NCBI GenBank assembly: GCA_030065095.1
Contig: JASJDP010000008.1
Coordinates: forward strand, 186,001 to 250,000
Direction: 5' to 3'
Origin: Rhodobacter sp.
GTDB lineage: Bacteria; Pseudomonadota; Alphaproteobacteria; Rhodobacterales; Rhodobacteraceae
DNA: 64,000 nucleotides
This document shows, one piece after another, positions 18,638 to 27,528 of this stretch; the first letter of the stretch is position 1, and each line of letters opens with the position of its first letter. The position numbers and the translations under genes were made by a program. A model generated the notes under the pieces. That model was not told the DNA's origin, searched no databases, and saw nothing but the letters and a program-made list of their open reading frames with translations.

Positions 18638-19495
18638 ATGACGTGGCCGCCGCCCGACGGTTGGCCCAATCGGGCGGCCTCGCGCCAGGTCCGCTGCGCC
18701 CCGCATCGCTGGCATCTACAGACCGCCGGAACCGGCAAGACCGTGCTGCTGCTGCACGGGGCGGGGGCCTCGACCTCAAGCTGGCGGGATGTGTTTCCGG
18801 CGCTTGCGCAGACCTTTCGCGTCGCGGCTGTGGATTTACCCGGGCACGGGTTCACCAGCCTTGGCCCGCCGGCGTCGAGCGGTCTCGACGGAATGGCCGC
18901 GAACCTGCACGCGCTGTGCGTTCAAGAGGATCTGGTGCCGGATGCCATCGTCGGCCATTCGGCAGGCGCGGCCATCGCCTTGCGCCTTTGTGAAGTCGCC
19001 GAACGCAAACCGGGGGCTGTCGTCGGCCTGAATGCAGCGCTCGGCAAGTTCGACGGATTGGCCGGCGTTCTGTTTCCGGTGATTGCCAAGGGTCTGGCGG
19101 CGGTGCCTTTCACGGCGTCGGTGTTTTCGGCGCTGGCCGGCAGGCGGCGGCAGGTCGCGGCGTTGCTGGGGTCGACGGGATCCGCAGTCGATGACGCGGC
19201 GCTGGACAGTTACCTGCCGCTCGTGCGGGATCCGGACCACGTCAAGGGCGCGTTGACCATGATGGCGCAATGGCGGCTTGACGGATTGTTGTCGCGGCTT
19301 GATCAGATCGACGTGCCGACGCTGTTTCTGGCCGGTGCGTACGACCGGACGGTCCCGCCGCGTGTGTCCCAGAGCGCGGCCGCGGCCGTGCCCGGCGCGC
19401 AGGTCGAAATCCTGCCGGGACTGGGACATCTGGCGCATGAGGAGGCGCCGGACGAGATCGCGGGCCGGATCGCGGCGTTCATCTCGGCCGTTTAG
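18638..19495 (+). CDS. bchO: BchO, alpha/beta hydrolase linked to magnesium chelation
   Basis: Alpha/beta-hydrolase-fold protein found at the end of bchID operons. Its role is not proven biochemically, but it is tied to magnesium chelatase. The 285-residue protein has the nucleophile elbow GHSAGAAIALRL, an oxyanion segment LLLHGAGASTSSWRDV, and a C-terminal His in GLGHLAHEEAPDE. It starts 4 bp after the bchD stop. It is the last gene of the photosynthesis cluster, and the next gene is convergent. Confidence 0.93.
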   Translation: MTWPPPDGWPNRAASRQVRCAPHRWHLQTAGTGKTVLLLHGAGASTSSWRDVFPALAQTFRVAAVDLPGHGFTSLGPPASSGLDGMAANLHALCVQEDLVPDAIVGHSAGAAIALRLCEVAERKPGAVVGLNAALGKFDGLAGVLFPVIAKGLAAVPFTASVFSALAGRRRQVAALLGSTGSAVDDAALDSYLPLVRDPDHVKGALTMMAQWRLDGLLSRLDQIDVPTLFLAGAYDRTVPPRVSQSAAAAVPGAQVEILPGLGHLAHEEAPDEIAGRIAAFISAV

Positions 19496-19608
19496 GGTTG
19501 GATTGCTGCACCGGCACCTGGAAGCCCAGCAAGCCGGCCCGACGGGTCTGTGACGCGCCAACAAACCGTCGATTGCGATGAACGTCGGTAAGCGCATGTT
19601 CGACCGGA

Positions 19609-19848
19609 TCTGGTCTGGAGGGGACGTAGTTGATGTAGCGAGAAGCAGTGCCATCGCCGACCCGCGGGGAGGCGATCCACACCTTTGAACGGCTCGGTTT
19701 ATGCCAGCAAAGTCCGAACGAACTTAATGCGATAAGCCAGTACCAGCAAAAAATCGCCTCCCCTTCGGAGCGGGTCGGCGATAGCGCAGCGGGGCTACGC
19801 CCCTTGAATCCGCGCCAAGGGTTGTGTGCAAGCGTCCGCTCCAGACCA
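19609..19848. repeat. Dispersed ~235-bp imperfect palindrome, copy A
   Basis: The 390-bp gap between bchO and the next, convergent gene holds this element. Outer arms are ctggtctggaggggac and gtccgctccagacca. Inner arms are GCCATCGCCGACCCGC (from 19650) and GCGGGTCGGCGAT (19767-19785 region). A non-paired core around 19689-19720 reads gaacggctcg...caaagtccgaacga and is shared with the copies at 40568-40800 and 61334-61568. The tail tcgcgctcta up to the neighbouring stop (19888) is shared with copy B. Confidence 0.85.
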
Positions 19849-19885
19849 AAAAAAAACCTACGATTCACGCACAACATTTCGCGCT

Positions 19886-20974
19886 CTAGACTTCGTAGGC
19901 CGCCAGCACCTTCCAGTCGAATTTCACCCCCGTCCCGGGTTTGTTCGGGGCGACGGCAAGGTGGTCTTTGACCACCAGCGGGCGGCGGGTGTAGCGGTCG
20001 ATGGGGAAGGAGTGGACCTCGAGCCAGCCGGACTGCGGCTGGCCGGCCATCAGGCTGACATGCAACTCCTGCATGCCATGGCTGCAGACGGGGATGCCGA
20101 TCTCGGCACAAAGCGCGGCGACCCTGAGCCAGCCGGTGATGCCGCCGCAGTTGCTGGCGTCGGGCTGCAGGTAACTGAGCTTCGACCAGCGGGCGGCGTG
20201 GCGAAACTCTTCGATGATATGCAGGTTCTCGCCCATGGCGAGCGGCATGCCGGTTACATCCGCGATACGGCCGTATGCCTCGAAATCGTCGGGGATGATC
20301 GGCTCTTCGAACCAGAGCAGGCCGAAGGGTTCGAAGGCATTGGCGGCTTCGATGGCCTGGGCTTCCGTCATCGAATAGTTGGCGTCGACCATAAAGGCGA
20401 TATCCCGGCCGATCAGGTCGCGGACGGCGGCGATGCGGTCGATGTCTTCGGCCAGCGTCGGCTGGCCGATCTTGATCTTGACGCCGTTGAAGCCGCGGTC
20501 GAGGTAGCCGCGAACGCTGTCCAGCAGCTTGGGCAGGGGAAAGTTCAGGTCGATGCCGCCGCAATAGGCCTTGCACGTGCGGCCGTGGCCACCGGCCATT
20601 TGCCAAAGCGGCTGTGCGGTGTCCTTGCCGCGGATATCCCACAGCGCGATGTCGACAGCTGAGATGGCAAAGCTGGCGATGCCGCCGCGGGCGACATAGT
20701 GGACATGCCACTGCATCGCATCATAGAGCGCTTCGATTTCGGCGGCGTCCCGGCCGATCAGGAAGGGGGCCAGGTCATGCTCGACCATTGCCTTGATCGC
20801 GTGGCCGCCCTTGCCGCCGGTATAGGTGTAGCCGGTGCCGTGACTTCCGTTGTCCAGCGTGATCGTACAGGTGATCAACTGAAAATGGGTGTGGTCGCCG
20901 TGCTTGGCGTCGACCAGCACCTCGTCGAGCGGGATGTTGAACAGTCGGGCTTCGATGGTGGCGATGGCTGGCAT
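19886..20974 (-). CDS. Enolase-superfamily acid-sugar dehydratase (mandelate racemase subgroup)
   Basis: TIM-barrel Mg enzyme abstracting the alpha-proton of a carboxylate, most likely an aldonate or aldarate dehydratase. The full mandelate-racemase set is present: K166-I-K168, metal ligands D197, E223 and E249, and the D272/H299 dyad (LQPDAS, CSHGM). The length of 362 residues is normal. It forms a minus-strand cluster with a 2-hydroxyacid dehydrogenase, an FAH hydrolase, IlvD/Edd and SDR genes, as in L-fuconate- or L-rhamnonate-like routes. The substrate cannot be read from sequence. Confidence 0.85.
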   Translation of the reverse strand: MPAIATIEARLFNIPLDEVLVDAKHGDHTHFQLITCTITLDNGSHGTGYTYTGGKGGHAIKAMVEHDLAPFLIGRDAAEIEALYDAMQWHVHYVARGGIASFAISAVDIALWDIRGKDTAQPLWQMAGGHGRTCKAYCGGIDLNFPLPKLLDSVRGYLDRGFNGVKIKIGQPTLAEDIDRIAAVRDLIGRDIAFMVDANYSMTEAQAIEAANAFEPFGLLWFEEPIIPDDFEAYGRIADVTGMPLAMGENLHIIEEFRHAARWSKLSYLQPDASNCGGITGWLRVAALCAEIGIPVCSHGMQELHVSLMAGQPQSGWLEVHSFPIDRYTRRPLVVKDHLAVAPNKPGTGVKFDWKVLAAYEV

Positions 20975-21057
20975 TTCGGTCTTCTTGGTTTTGGCAAGTC
21001 AGCCCCTTCACGTTGGCCCGCCAAGGGCCACCTGCGCAAGTGGCGGCCGGCGGCGCC

Positions 21058-22008
21058 TTAGAGATCGCGGCATTCCGGCACTGGTGTGACTGCCTTGCCG
21101 GTGGCGTGGAAGGTGGTGAGGTTGCTGACCGCCAGATCGCCCATCGCCTGCCGGGTCTCGACGGTCGCGGACCCGACATGGGGCAGCAGCGTGACGTTGT
21201 CCATGCCGATGAGCGCCTGCGGGACGTGGGGTTCGTTTTCGAACACATCCAGACCGGCATACCCCAACCGCCCGTCCTGCAAGGCGTTGACGAGTTCCGC
21301 CTCGTCGACGACCGAGCCGCGGGCAACGTTGATCAGGATGCCGTCCGGTCCCAGCGCGTCCATCACCTGGCGGTTCACCAGGTGCCGCGTTGCCGCGCCG
21401 CCCGGCGTGATGACGATCAGGATGTCGGCGTCGCGCGCCATCTCCGTCAGATCGGCATAGTAGCGATAGGGCGCGTCCTTTTGCGTGCGGGCATGGTAGA
21501 CGACCTCGACGCCGAAGACCCGCAGCTTTTCGGCGATGGCCAGACCGATGCGGCCCAGGCCGAGGATCCCGACGGTCATGCCGCGCACCGAGCGCGACAG
21601 GGGCGCTTCGCCCTCCGCCGCCCAGCGTCCGGCCTTGAGATAGGCGTTGTCGGCCAGAAAGTTACGCGCGACGGCCAGCATCAGCAGGACGGCTGTGTTT
21701 GCGACCTCGTCGTTCAGCACGTCGGGCGTGTGGGTGACGGCGATGCCGCGGGCGACGGCGGCGGGGGTGTCGATGGCGTCGTAGCCGACGCCGTAGTTCG
21801 AGATCGCCTTGAGGTTTGGCATCCGCTCCATCATCGCGCCGGAAACGCCGCCGTGATACATCGACAGAAGATATTCGATCCGGTCGCCGTGGGCGTCGAG
21901 CACCGCGTCCGTGACGCCCTGGGCACGGATCACGTCGAACATCTCTGCGAGCCGGCCGAACATGCGCTCGGTCGCGCCGCCGGTGACGAGGCAGACCGGT
22001 TTGGTCAT
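21058..22008 (-). CDS. D-isomer-specific 2-hydroxyacid dehydrogenase
   Basis: NAD(P)-dependent dehydrogenase or glyoxylate/hydroxypyruvate-type reductase. The 316-residue protein has GILGLGRIGLAIAEKLRVFG (Rossmann), NVARGSVVDEAELVNAL (catalytic Arg), GLDVFENEP (Glu) and LLPHVGSATVETR (His). The start overlaps the upstream FAH hydrolase stop as ATGA. In this cluster it may reduce a 2-keto acid released by sugar-acid cleavage. Confidence 0.88.
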   Translation of the reverse strand: MTKPVCLVTGGATERMFGRLAEMFDVIRAQGVTDAVLDAHGDRIEYLLSMYHGGVSGAMMERMPNLKAISNYGVGYDAIDTPAAVARGIAVTHTPDVLNDEVANTAVLLMLAVARNFLADNAYLKAGRWAAEGEAPLSRSVRGMTVGILGLGRIGLAIAEKLRVFGVEVVYHARTQKDAPYRYYADLTEMARDADILIVITPGGAATRHLVNRQVMDALGPDGILINVARGSVVDEAELVNALQDGRLGYAGLDVFENEPHVPQALIGMDNVTLLPHVGSATVETRQAMGDLAVSNLTTFHATGKAVTPVPECRDL

Positions 22009-22853
22009 GCGTCCGCCTTCACGGTCTGGCGCTGCTGGCCGAGCCTTTCGATCCAGACATCCATGACATCGCCGTCCTTCAGGTAGACCGGGTCCGGCTT
22101 TATTCCCATGCCGACGCCGGGCGGTGTGCCGGTCGAGATAACGTCGCCCGGGTGCAGGGTGAAAAGCTGGCTGAGATGTTCGATGATCTCGGCCACCGTA
22201 AAGATCATCGTGCGCGTGTTTCCGGTCTGCATGCGCGCGCCGTTGACGTCGAGCCACATGTCGAGCGCCTGCGGATCCGGGATTTCGTCGCGCGTCACCA
22301 GCCAGGGTCCCGTCGGGCCGAAGGTGTCGCAGGACTTGCCCTTGGTCCATTGACCGGAAAGCTTGGCTTGAAAGTGGCGTTCCGAGACGTCGTTGACGAC
22401 GCAGTATCCCGCCACGTGGTCCAGGGCGTTCTCTTTGCTGACGTATTTGCATTCCGTCCCGATGACGACGCCCAGTTCGACCTCCCAATCGGTCGAGACC
22501 GAGCCGCGCGGCATGACGACGTCATCATTGGCGCCGACGACGGCCGAGTTCGCCTTCATGAAGAGGATCGGATGCTCGGGCGGCTCGGCGCCGGTTTCCA
22601 GGGCGTGGTCGGAATAATTCAGCCCGATGCACATGAATTTGCCGATACCACCGACACAAGGTCCAAACCGGGCGGGTCCCTTGACGGCAGGCAGGCTTTC
22701 GGGGTCGAGGGCGCGAAGGGCTTCGAGACCCGTATCGGACAGGGTATCGCCCGCGATATCGGTCACGTGGCCGCCGAGATCGCGGATGTTTCCGTCGGCG
22801 TCGATCAGGCCGGGGCGTTCCTGGCCGGGGTTTCCATAGCGGCAGAGTTTCAT
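22005..22853 (-). CDS. Fumarylacetoacetate hydrolase family, likely 2,4-diketo-3-deoxy sugar-acid hydrolase
   Basis: FAH-fold metal enzyme that cleaves a 2,4-diketo acid. The segments GLNYSDHALETG, PILFMKANSAVVG, VELGVVIGTECKYV and STGTPPGVGMG are typical of the small FAH clade that includes 2,4-diketo-3-deoxy-L-fuconate and -rhamnonate hydrolases. The start is MKLCRYG at 22853, behind AAGGAG, giving 282 residues. With an acid-sugar dehydratase and an SDR nearby, the non-phosphorylated diketo pathway is a good fit; the exact sugar is inferred. Confidence 0.82.
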   Translation of the reverse strand: MKLCRYGNPGQERPGLIDADGNIRDLGGHVTDIAGDTLSDTGLEALRALDPESLPAVKGPARFGPCVGGIGKFMCIGLNYSDHALETGAEPPEHPILFMKANSAVVGANDDVVMPRGSVSTDWEVELGVVIGTECKYVSKENALDHVAGYCVVNDVSERHFQAKLSGQWTKGKSCDTFGPTGPWLVTRDEIPDPQALDMWLDVNGARMQTGNTRTMIFTVAEIIEHLSQLFTLHPGDVISTGTPPGVGMGIKPDPVYLKDGDVMDVWIERLGQQRQTVKADA

Positions 22854-22880
22854 GTCTGTCTCCTTGGGTCTTTGCGGGGC

Positions 22881-22926
22881 CAAAATTCCCCGAAGAATTT
22901 TGCCAAGGACTTTCGAAAATCCTTGG
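22881..22926. repeat. Twin hairpin, short dispersed repeat copy 1
   Basis: CAAAATTC/GAATTTTG (22881-22902) and CCAAGGA/TCCTTGG (22903-22926) form two adjacent hairpins between the IlvD/Edd gene and the FAH gene. The layout resembles 28738-28781, so it is likely a small repeat family that may act as a terminator or mRNA stabiliser. Confidence 0.6.
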
Positions 22927-22935
22927 TCCCTGTGA

Positions 22936-24717
22936 TCAGTGGTTGTCTCGGGGCACGTGCCTGCGGGCGATGTCCCTGTGGGCGTCGGCGCCTTTCAGCG
23001 TCATGCCCTCGCTGAACGGGCGTACCCGGTCGCGGAAGATGTCCTGCCAGGGCGACTGGCTTTCGGGGGCCGGCAGCTTCGGCTGCCGGGCGCGGCGGGC
23101 CGCCAGTTCGGCGTCGTCAACCAGCATGTCGGCGGTGCCCTTTTGCAGATCGATCCGCAGCCGGTCGCCGGTCTTCACATGCGCCAGCCCGCCGCCGTCT
23201 GCGGCCTCGGGAGAGGCGTTGAGGATCGAGGGCGAGCCCGAGGTGCCCGACTGGCGCCCGTCGCCGATGCAGGGCAGCGCGTGGACGCCGCGTTTCAACA
23301 GATAGGCAGGTGCCCGCATGTTCACGACCTCGGCGCCGCCGGGGTAGCCGATGGGCCCGGCGCCGCGCATGATCAGGATGCAGTGCTCGTCGATGCCGAG
23401 GCTTTCGTCGTCGATTCTGGCGTGGAATTCCTCGGGTCCGTCGAACACGACGGCGCGGCCTTCGAACGCCATGGGATCGCCGGGGGTTTCCAGATAGCGG
23501 GTGCGGAATTCCTCGCTGATCACGCTGGTCTTCATGATTGCGCTGTCGAAGAGATTGCCCTTGAGATTGAGGAAGCCGGCATTCTGCAGCATCGGTTCGG
23601 CGACAGGTTTGATCACGTCCGTGTTCTGGCTGCGCAACCCGCCACAGTTTTCCGCCATGGTCTTGCCGTTGACCGTGATCGCATCGGGATGCGGCAGAAG
23701 CCCCGCGTGCAGCAACTCGCCGATGACCGCAGGCACGCCGCCGGCGCGGTGGTAATCCTCGCCCAGATACTCTCCCGCGGGCTGCAGGTTCACCAAAAGC
23801 GGGATTTCGTAGCCGAGACGCTGCCAGTCGTCGTTGTCAAGCGGCACGCCCAGATGGCGGGCGACCGCGTTCAGGTGGATCGGCGCGTTGGTCGAGCCGC
23901 CGATGGCGGAATTGACGACGATGGCGTTCTCAAACGCCTCGCGGGTCATGATCTGGCTCGGCCGCATGTCTGTCCAGACCTCTTCGATGATGCGCTGGCC
24001 GGTGCGATAGGCGATCTGGCCGCGCTCGCGATAGGGCGCGGGGATCGCGGCGGAGCCGGGAAGCTGCATCCCAAGCGCCTCGGCCAGCGAATTCATCGTC
24101 GTCGCGGTGCCCATGGTGTTGCAGTAGCCGGTCGAGGGGGTGGAGCTTGCCACCATCTCCATGAAACCGTCGTCGTCGATCTCGCCCGCCGCGAGCAATT
24201 CGCGGGCCTTCCAAACGATGGTTCCAGAGCCGGTGCGTTCGCCGCCGAACCATCCGTTCAGCATCGGGCCGACGGAAAGCGCGACGGCGGGGATGTTGAC
24301 GGTGGCGGCGGCCATCAGCAGCGCGGGCGTGGTCTTGTCGCAGCCGATCATCAGCACGACCCCGTCGATCGGGTAGCCGAAAAGGGTCTCGACCAGCGAC
24401 AGGTAGGCCAGGTTGCGGTCGAGCATCGCGGTGGGGCGCTTGCCGGTTTCCTGGATCGGATGCACCGGGATTTCGATCACCGTGCCGCCCTGGCTGATGA
24501 CGCCGTCACGGACCCGCTTGGCAAGCTCCAGGTGATGGCGGTTGCAGGGCGACAGGTCACTGCCGGTCTGGGCGATGCCGATAATGGGCTTGCCGGATTG
24601 CAGCTCTTCGCGGGTCAGCCCGTAGTTCAGGTAACGCTCGGTATAAAGCGCGGTCATTTCCCGGTCGTCGGGGTTGTTGAACCAAAGCTGGCTGCGGAGT
24701 TTGGGCTTGTCGGTCAT
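22936..24717 (-). CDS. IlvD/Edd-family aldonate dehydratase (arabonate/xylonate type)
   Basis: Iron-sulfur dehydratase converting an aldonate to a 2-keto-3-deoxy acid. The 593-residue length and the opening [19 protein letters not shown] plus [20 protein letters not shown] match the L-arabonate / D-xylonate dehydratase clade. Cluster cysteines appear in [17 protein letters not shown] and ENCGGLRSQ. It sits between FAH-hydrolase and SDR genes on the same strand. The substrate is probably a five- or six-carbon aldonate. Confidence 0.87.
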   Translation of the reverse strand: MTDKPKLRSQLWFNNPDDREMTALYTERYLNYGLTREELQSGKPIIGIAQTGSDLSPCNRHHLELAKRVRDGVISQGGTVIEIPVHPIQETGKRPTAMLDRNLAYLSLVETLFGYPIDGVVLMIGCDKTTPALLMAAATVNIPAVALSVGPMLNGWFGGERTGSGTIVWKARELLAAGEIDDDGFMEMVASSTPSTGYCNTMGTATTMNSLAEALGMQLPGSAAIPAPYRERGQIAYRTGQRIIEEVWTDMRPSQIMTREAFENAIVVNSAIGGSTNAPIHLNAVARHLGVPLDNDDWQRLGYEIPLLVNLQPAGEYLGEDYHRAGGVPAVIGELLHAGLLPHPDAITVNGKTMAENCGGLRSQNTDVIKPVAEPMLQNAGFLNLKGNLFDSAIMKTSVISEEFRTRYLETPGDPMAFEGRAVVFDGPEEFHARIDDESLGIDEHCILIMRGAGPIGYPGGAEVVNMRAPAYLLKRGVHALPCIGDGRQSGTSGSPSILNASPEAADGGGLAHVKTGDRLRIDLQKGTADMLVDDAELAARRARQPKLPAPESQSPWQDIFRDRVRPFSEGMTLKGADAHRDIARRHVPRDNH

Positions 24718-24804
24718 CTGTTCTTTCCTACCGGAATCCGCCGGAGTGCTGACTGCCCCCCAGACCCTTCGGGCGTAATCTCACCAAGATGGAGCGGGGG
24801 CCGG

Positions 24805-25557
24805 TCATTGCCCCGACCAGCCTCCGTCGATGATATGCGGGTGGCCCGTGGTGAAGGCGCTTTCGTCCGAGGCGAGGTAGACGACGAGGGCGGCGATCTC
24901 GTCGGCGCTGGCGACCCGGCCCATGGGCTGGCGCGACACGAAGAGCTCCAGCGCCTTGTCATAGCTGCCCATCTCTTCGCCGAGCTGCTTCACCCGGTCG
25001 TGCCAGCTTGGGCTTTCGACCGTGCCGGGGCAGATGCAGTTACAGCGAATGCCCTGCTTGATGTAGTCGATGGCCACCGATTTGGTCAGCCCGATGACGG
25101 CGGCCTTGGTGGTGCCGTAGATGAACCGGTTCGGCGCGCCCATGACGCTGGAGCAGGCCGAGGACATGTTGACGATGCTTCCGCCACCGCGTTCCAGCAT
25201 GCCGGGCAGAGCGGCGCGGATCGTGCGGTACATCGCGCGTACGTTGAGGTCGAAGGCGAAGTCCCATTCCGCGTCGGTGGCGTCGAGCACCGTGCCGTGA
25301 TGCACGAACCCGGCGCAGTTGAAGAGCACGTCGGGCTGCGCCCGATCCACGCCTGCGCGGATGCTGGCCTCGTCGCGCGCGTCGAGCGGAAACGCCTCGA
25401 TATTGGGGTGGTCGAGATCGGCCAATGCGCCGGTGTTGATATCGGTGGCAAAGACCCGTGCGCCTTCGTCGGCCATGGCCAGCGCCGAGGCACGGCCGAT
25501 ACCCTGTCCGGCGGCGGTCACCAGGGCGCGTTTTCCGCTAAGGCGTTCTTTTGGCAT
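24805..25557 (-). CDS. Short-chain dehydrogenase, probable 2-keto-3-deoxy sugar-acid dehydrogenase
   Basis: Classical 250-residue SDR with cofactor motif TAAGQGIG, NCAG (in LFNCAGFVHHG) and the Ser-Tyr-Lys site (NMSSACSSV, YGTTK). The TAAGQGIGRA opening and ATDIN after strand 2 favour NAD and resemble BDH2-like and 2-keto-3-deoxy-L-fuconate dehydrogenases. Beside the FAH hydrolase, oxidation at C4 of a 2-keto-3-deoxy acid is the likely step. It is the first gene of the minus-strand cluster, divergent from 25678. Confidence 0.82.
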   Translation of the reverse strand: MPKERLSGKRALVTAAGQGIGRASALAMADEGARVFATDINTGALADLDHPNIEAFPLDARDEASIRAGVDRAQPDVLFNCAGFVHHGTVLDATDAEWDFAFDLNVRAMYRTIRAALPGMLERGGGSIVNMSSACSSVMGAPNRFIYGTTKAAVIGLTKSVAIDYIKQGIRCNCICPGTVESPSWHDRVKQLGEEMGSYDKALELFVSRQPMGRVASADEIAALVVYLASDESAFTTGHPHIIDGGWSGQ

Positions 25558-25677
25558 ATGATTCTCTCCCTCGCGCGGAGCCTTTGCGACTCTCTGGAAC
25601 GCGCAGCGATTTCAGGCCTATTCGAAAGCGGAGCAAAAAGCTAGGGTCGCGTGTGGCTGGATTTGGGGAGGATCGGC

Positions 25678-26544
25678 ATGGCACAGTTGGCGGTTCTGGG
25701 GACCGGGCTGATGGGCGGCCCGATGGCGCGGAACCTGGCCCGGACGGGCCATCGGGTGACGGTCTGGAACCGCACGCGGGACAAGGCAGAGGCGTTGCGC
25801 GGAGACGGGTGCGTCGTTGCTGCGACGCCCGAGGCTGCAGCTGCCGACGCCGATTTCGTCATCACCATGCTCAGCGACGGTGTCGCATCCTGCGCCATGG
25901 TGGACGCATTGGCGGATAGGTTGACGGAAAAGGCGGTCTGGATCGACATGTCCTCGACCAAACCCGAAGAGGCGCGGCGGCAGGCGGGTGTTCTGGGCGG
26001 CGCGCGGCATCTCGATGCGCCGGTCTCGGGCGGAACCAAGGGCGCCGAGGCGGGGACGCTGGCGATCATGGCGGGCGGAGAGGCGGCCGCGTTCGAGGCG
26101 GCAAGGCCGGTCTTGCAGGCGATGGGGCGGCCCACCCATGTGGGCCCGTCGGGGGCTGGACAGCTTGCCAAGCTGGCCAATCAGGCGATCGTGGCGGTCA
26201 CCATCGGCGCGGTGGCCGAGGCGATGCTGTTGCTGCGCGAGGGCGGGGCCGATCCGGCTGCGGTTCGCGTCGCGCTGAAGGGCGGGTTTGCGGATTCGAC
26301 GATCCTGCAGCAACACGGGGCGCGGATGACCGAGGGGAATTTCGTGCCGGGCGGTCTGTCGAAGTTTCAACTCAAGGATCTCGACAACGTGCTGCACGAG
26401 GCGGCGGGTCTGGGGCTGCGCCTGCCGATGGTCGAGCAGGTGACCGAGCGCTTCGGGGTCTTCTGTGGTGAGATGGACGGGGGAGAGAAGGATCATTCCG
26501 GGCTGTTTCTGGAGCTCTTGCGGCGCAATGGGATGGAGGCCTGA
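25678..26544 (+). CDS. NAD-dependent beta-hydroxyacid dehydrogenase (GarR/3-HIBADH family)
   Basis: The 288-residue protein has GTGLMGGPMARNLARTG, the substrate loop DAPVSGGTKGAEAGTLAIM, and the catalytic Lys in GQLAKLANQ. The start MAQLAVLG lies behind GGGGAGGA; a longer in-frame reading lacks such a site. It could be tartronate semialdehyde reductase or L-threonate dehydrogenase. The directly following denD makes a four-carbon acid substrate attractive, but no otnK/otnC genes are present. Confidence 0.82.
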   Translation: MAQLAVLGTGLMGGPMARNLARTGHRVTVWNRTRDKAEALRGDGCVVAATPEAAAADADFVITMLSDGVASCAMVDALADRLTEKAVWIDMSSTKPEEARRQAGVLGGARHLDAPVSGGTKGAEAGTLAIMAGGEAAAFEAARPVLQAMGRPTHVGPSGAGQLAKLANQAIVAVTIGAVAEAMLLLREGGADPAAVRVALKGGFADSTILQQHGARMTEGNFVPGGLSKFQLKDLDNVLHEAAGLGLRLPMVEQVTERFGVFCGEMDGGEKDHSGLFLELLRRNGMEA

Positions 26545-26547
26545 CCG

Positions 26548-27528
26548 ATGCGGCGGATCCTGATCCTTGGTGGTGGCGGCATGGTGGGGCAGAAGCTGGC
26601 GCATCATCTGGCCGGGCAGGGGCTGAACGGCGACCGCGATATCGAGGTGACGCTGTTCGACATGGGTTTTCCAACGGATGGCGCAGCCCCGGCGAAAGCG
26701 CAGATTGCGGGCGATATCACCGACGAGGCGACGCTGTCGGCGATACTAGCGGATCGGCCGGACGTGATTTTTCACCTCGCCTCGGTGGTTTCGGGCGAGG
26801 CGGAACAGGACTATGCCAAGGGGTGGGCGGTGAATATGGCGCCGCATTGGCATATGCTCGAAGAGCTGCGAGCGGCGTATGAGGCATCGGCCGGGGCCTA
26901 TGTGCCGCGCGTCGTCTTCACCTCGTCGATCGCGGTGTTCGGCGGGCCCTATCCGGACAGGATCGACGACACGTTTCTGTCGGCGCCGCAGACCTCGTAC
27001 GGGGCGCAGAAGGCGGTGTGCGAGCTGATGCTGTCGGATGCCAGCCGGAAGGGGTTCGTGGATGGGATCTCGATTCGCCTGCCGACGATTTCGGTTCGCC
27101 CCGGCCGGCCGAACAAGGCGGCGTCGGGGTTTTTCTCGAACATCATCCGCGAGCCCCTGGCGGGAAAGAAAGCGGTGCTGCCGGTTGCCGAGACGGTGCG
27201 GCACTGGCATGCGAGCCCGCGGTCGGCGGTGGGATTTCTGGTCCATGCCGCGGGGCTGGATACGGGCCTGCTGGAGGGGCGGCGTGCGCTGAACATGCCG
27301 GGATTGAGTTGTACGGTGGCCGACCAGATCGACGCGTTGCGGCGGATCGCGGGCGAAGACGCCGTGCGGCTGATCCGGCGCGAGCCCGACCCCGCGATTG
27401 ACCGGATCGTTGCGGGATGGCCGAGGAATTTCGATCCCGCCCGGGCGGTGGCGCTGGGCTTTCGCGCCGAGACGAGTTTCGACGAAATCGTGCGCATCCA
27501 TATCGAGGACGAATTGGGGCAACGATGA
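26548..27528 (+). CDS. denD: D-erythronate dehydrogenase-like epimerase-family protein
   Basis: Extended SDR (NAD-dependent epimerase family) of 326 residues that resembles DenD, which oxidises D-erythronate to 2-keto-D-erythronate. It opens RRILILGGGGMVGQKLA; the catalytic region is FTSSIAVFGGPYP and TSYGAQKAVCE (Tyr, Lys), and SIRLPTISVRPG follows. It starts 3 bp after the preceding stop and overlaps the next gene by ATGA. The usual partners OtnK, OtnC and OtnI are not in the window. Confidence 0.8.
   Translation: MRRILILGGGGMVGQKLAHHLAGQGLNGDRDIEVTLFDMGFPTDGAAPAKAQIAGDITDEATLSAILADRPDVIFHLASVVSGEAEQDYAKGWAVNMAPHWHMLEELRAAYEASAGAYVPRVVFTSSIAVFGGPYPDRIDDTFLSAPQTSYGAQKAVCELMLSDASRKGFVDGISIRLPTISVRPGRPNKAASGFFSNIIREPLAGKKAVLPVAETVRHWHASPRSAVGFLVHAAGLDTGLLEGRRALNMPGLSCTVADQIDALRRIAGEDAVRLIRREPDPAIDRIVAGWPRNFDPARAVALGFRAETSFDEIVRIHIEDELGQR

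Noticed and set aside
22939-25644. 901-codon plus-strand frame
   Set aside because: It runs antisense to the IlvD/Edd and SDR genes; no motif, no ribosome site, composition of a shadow frame.
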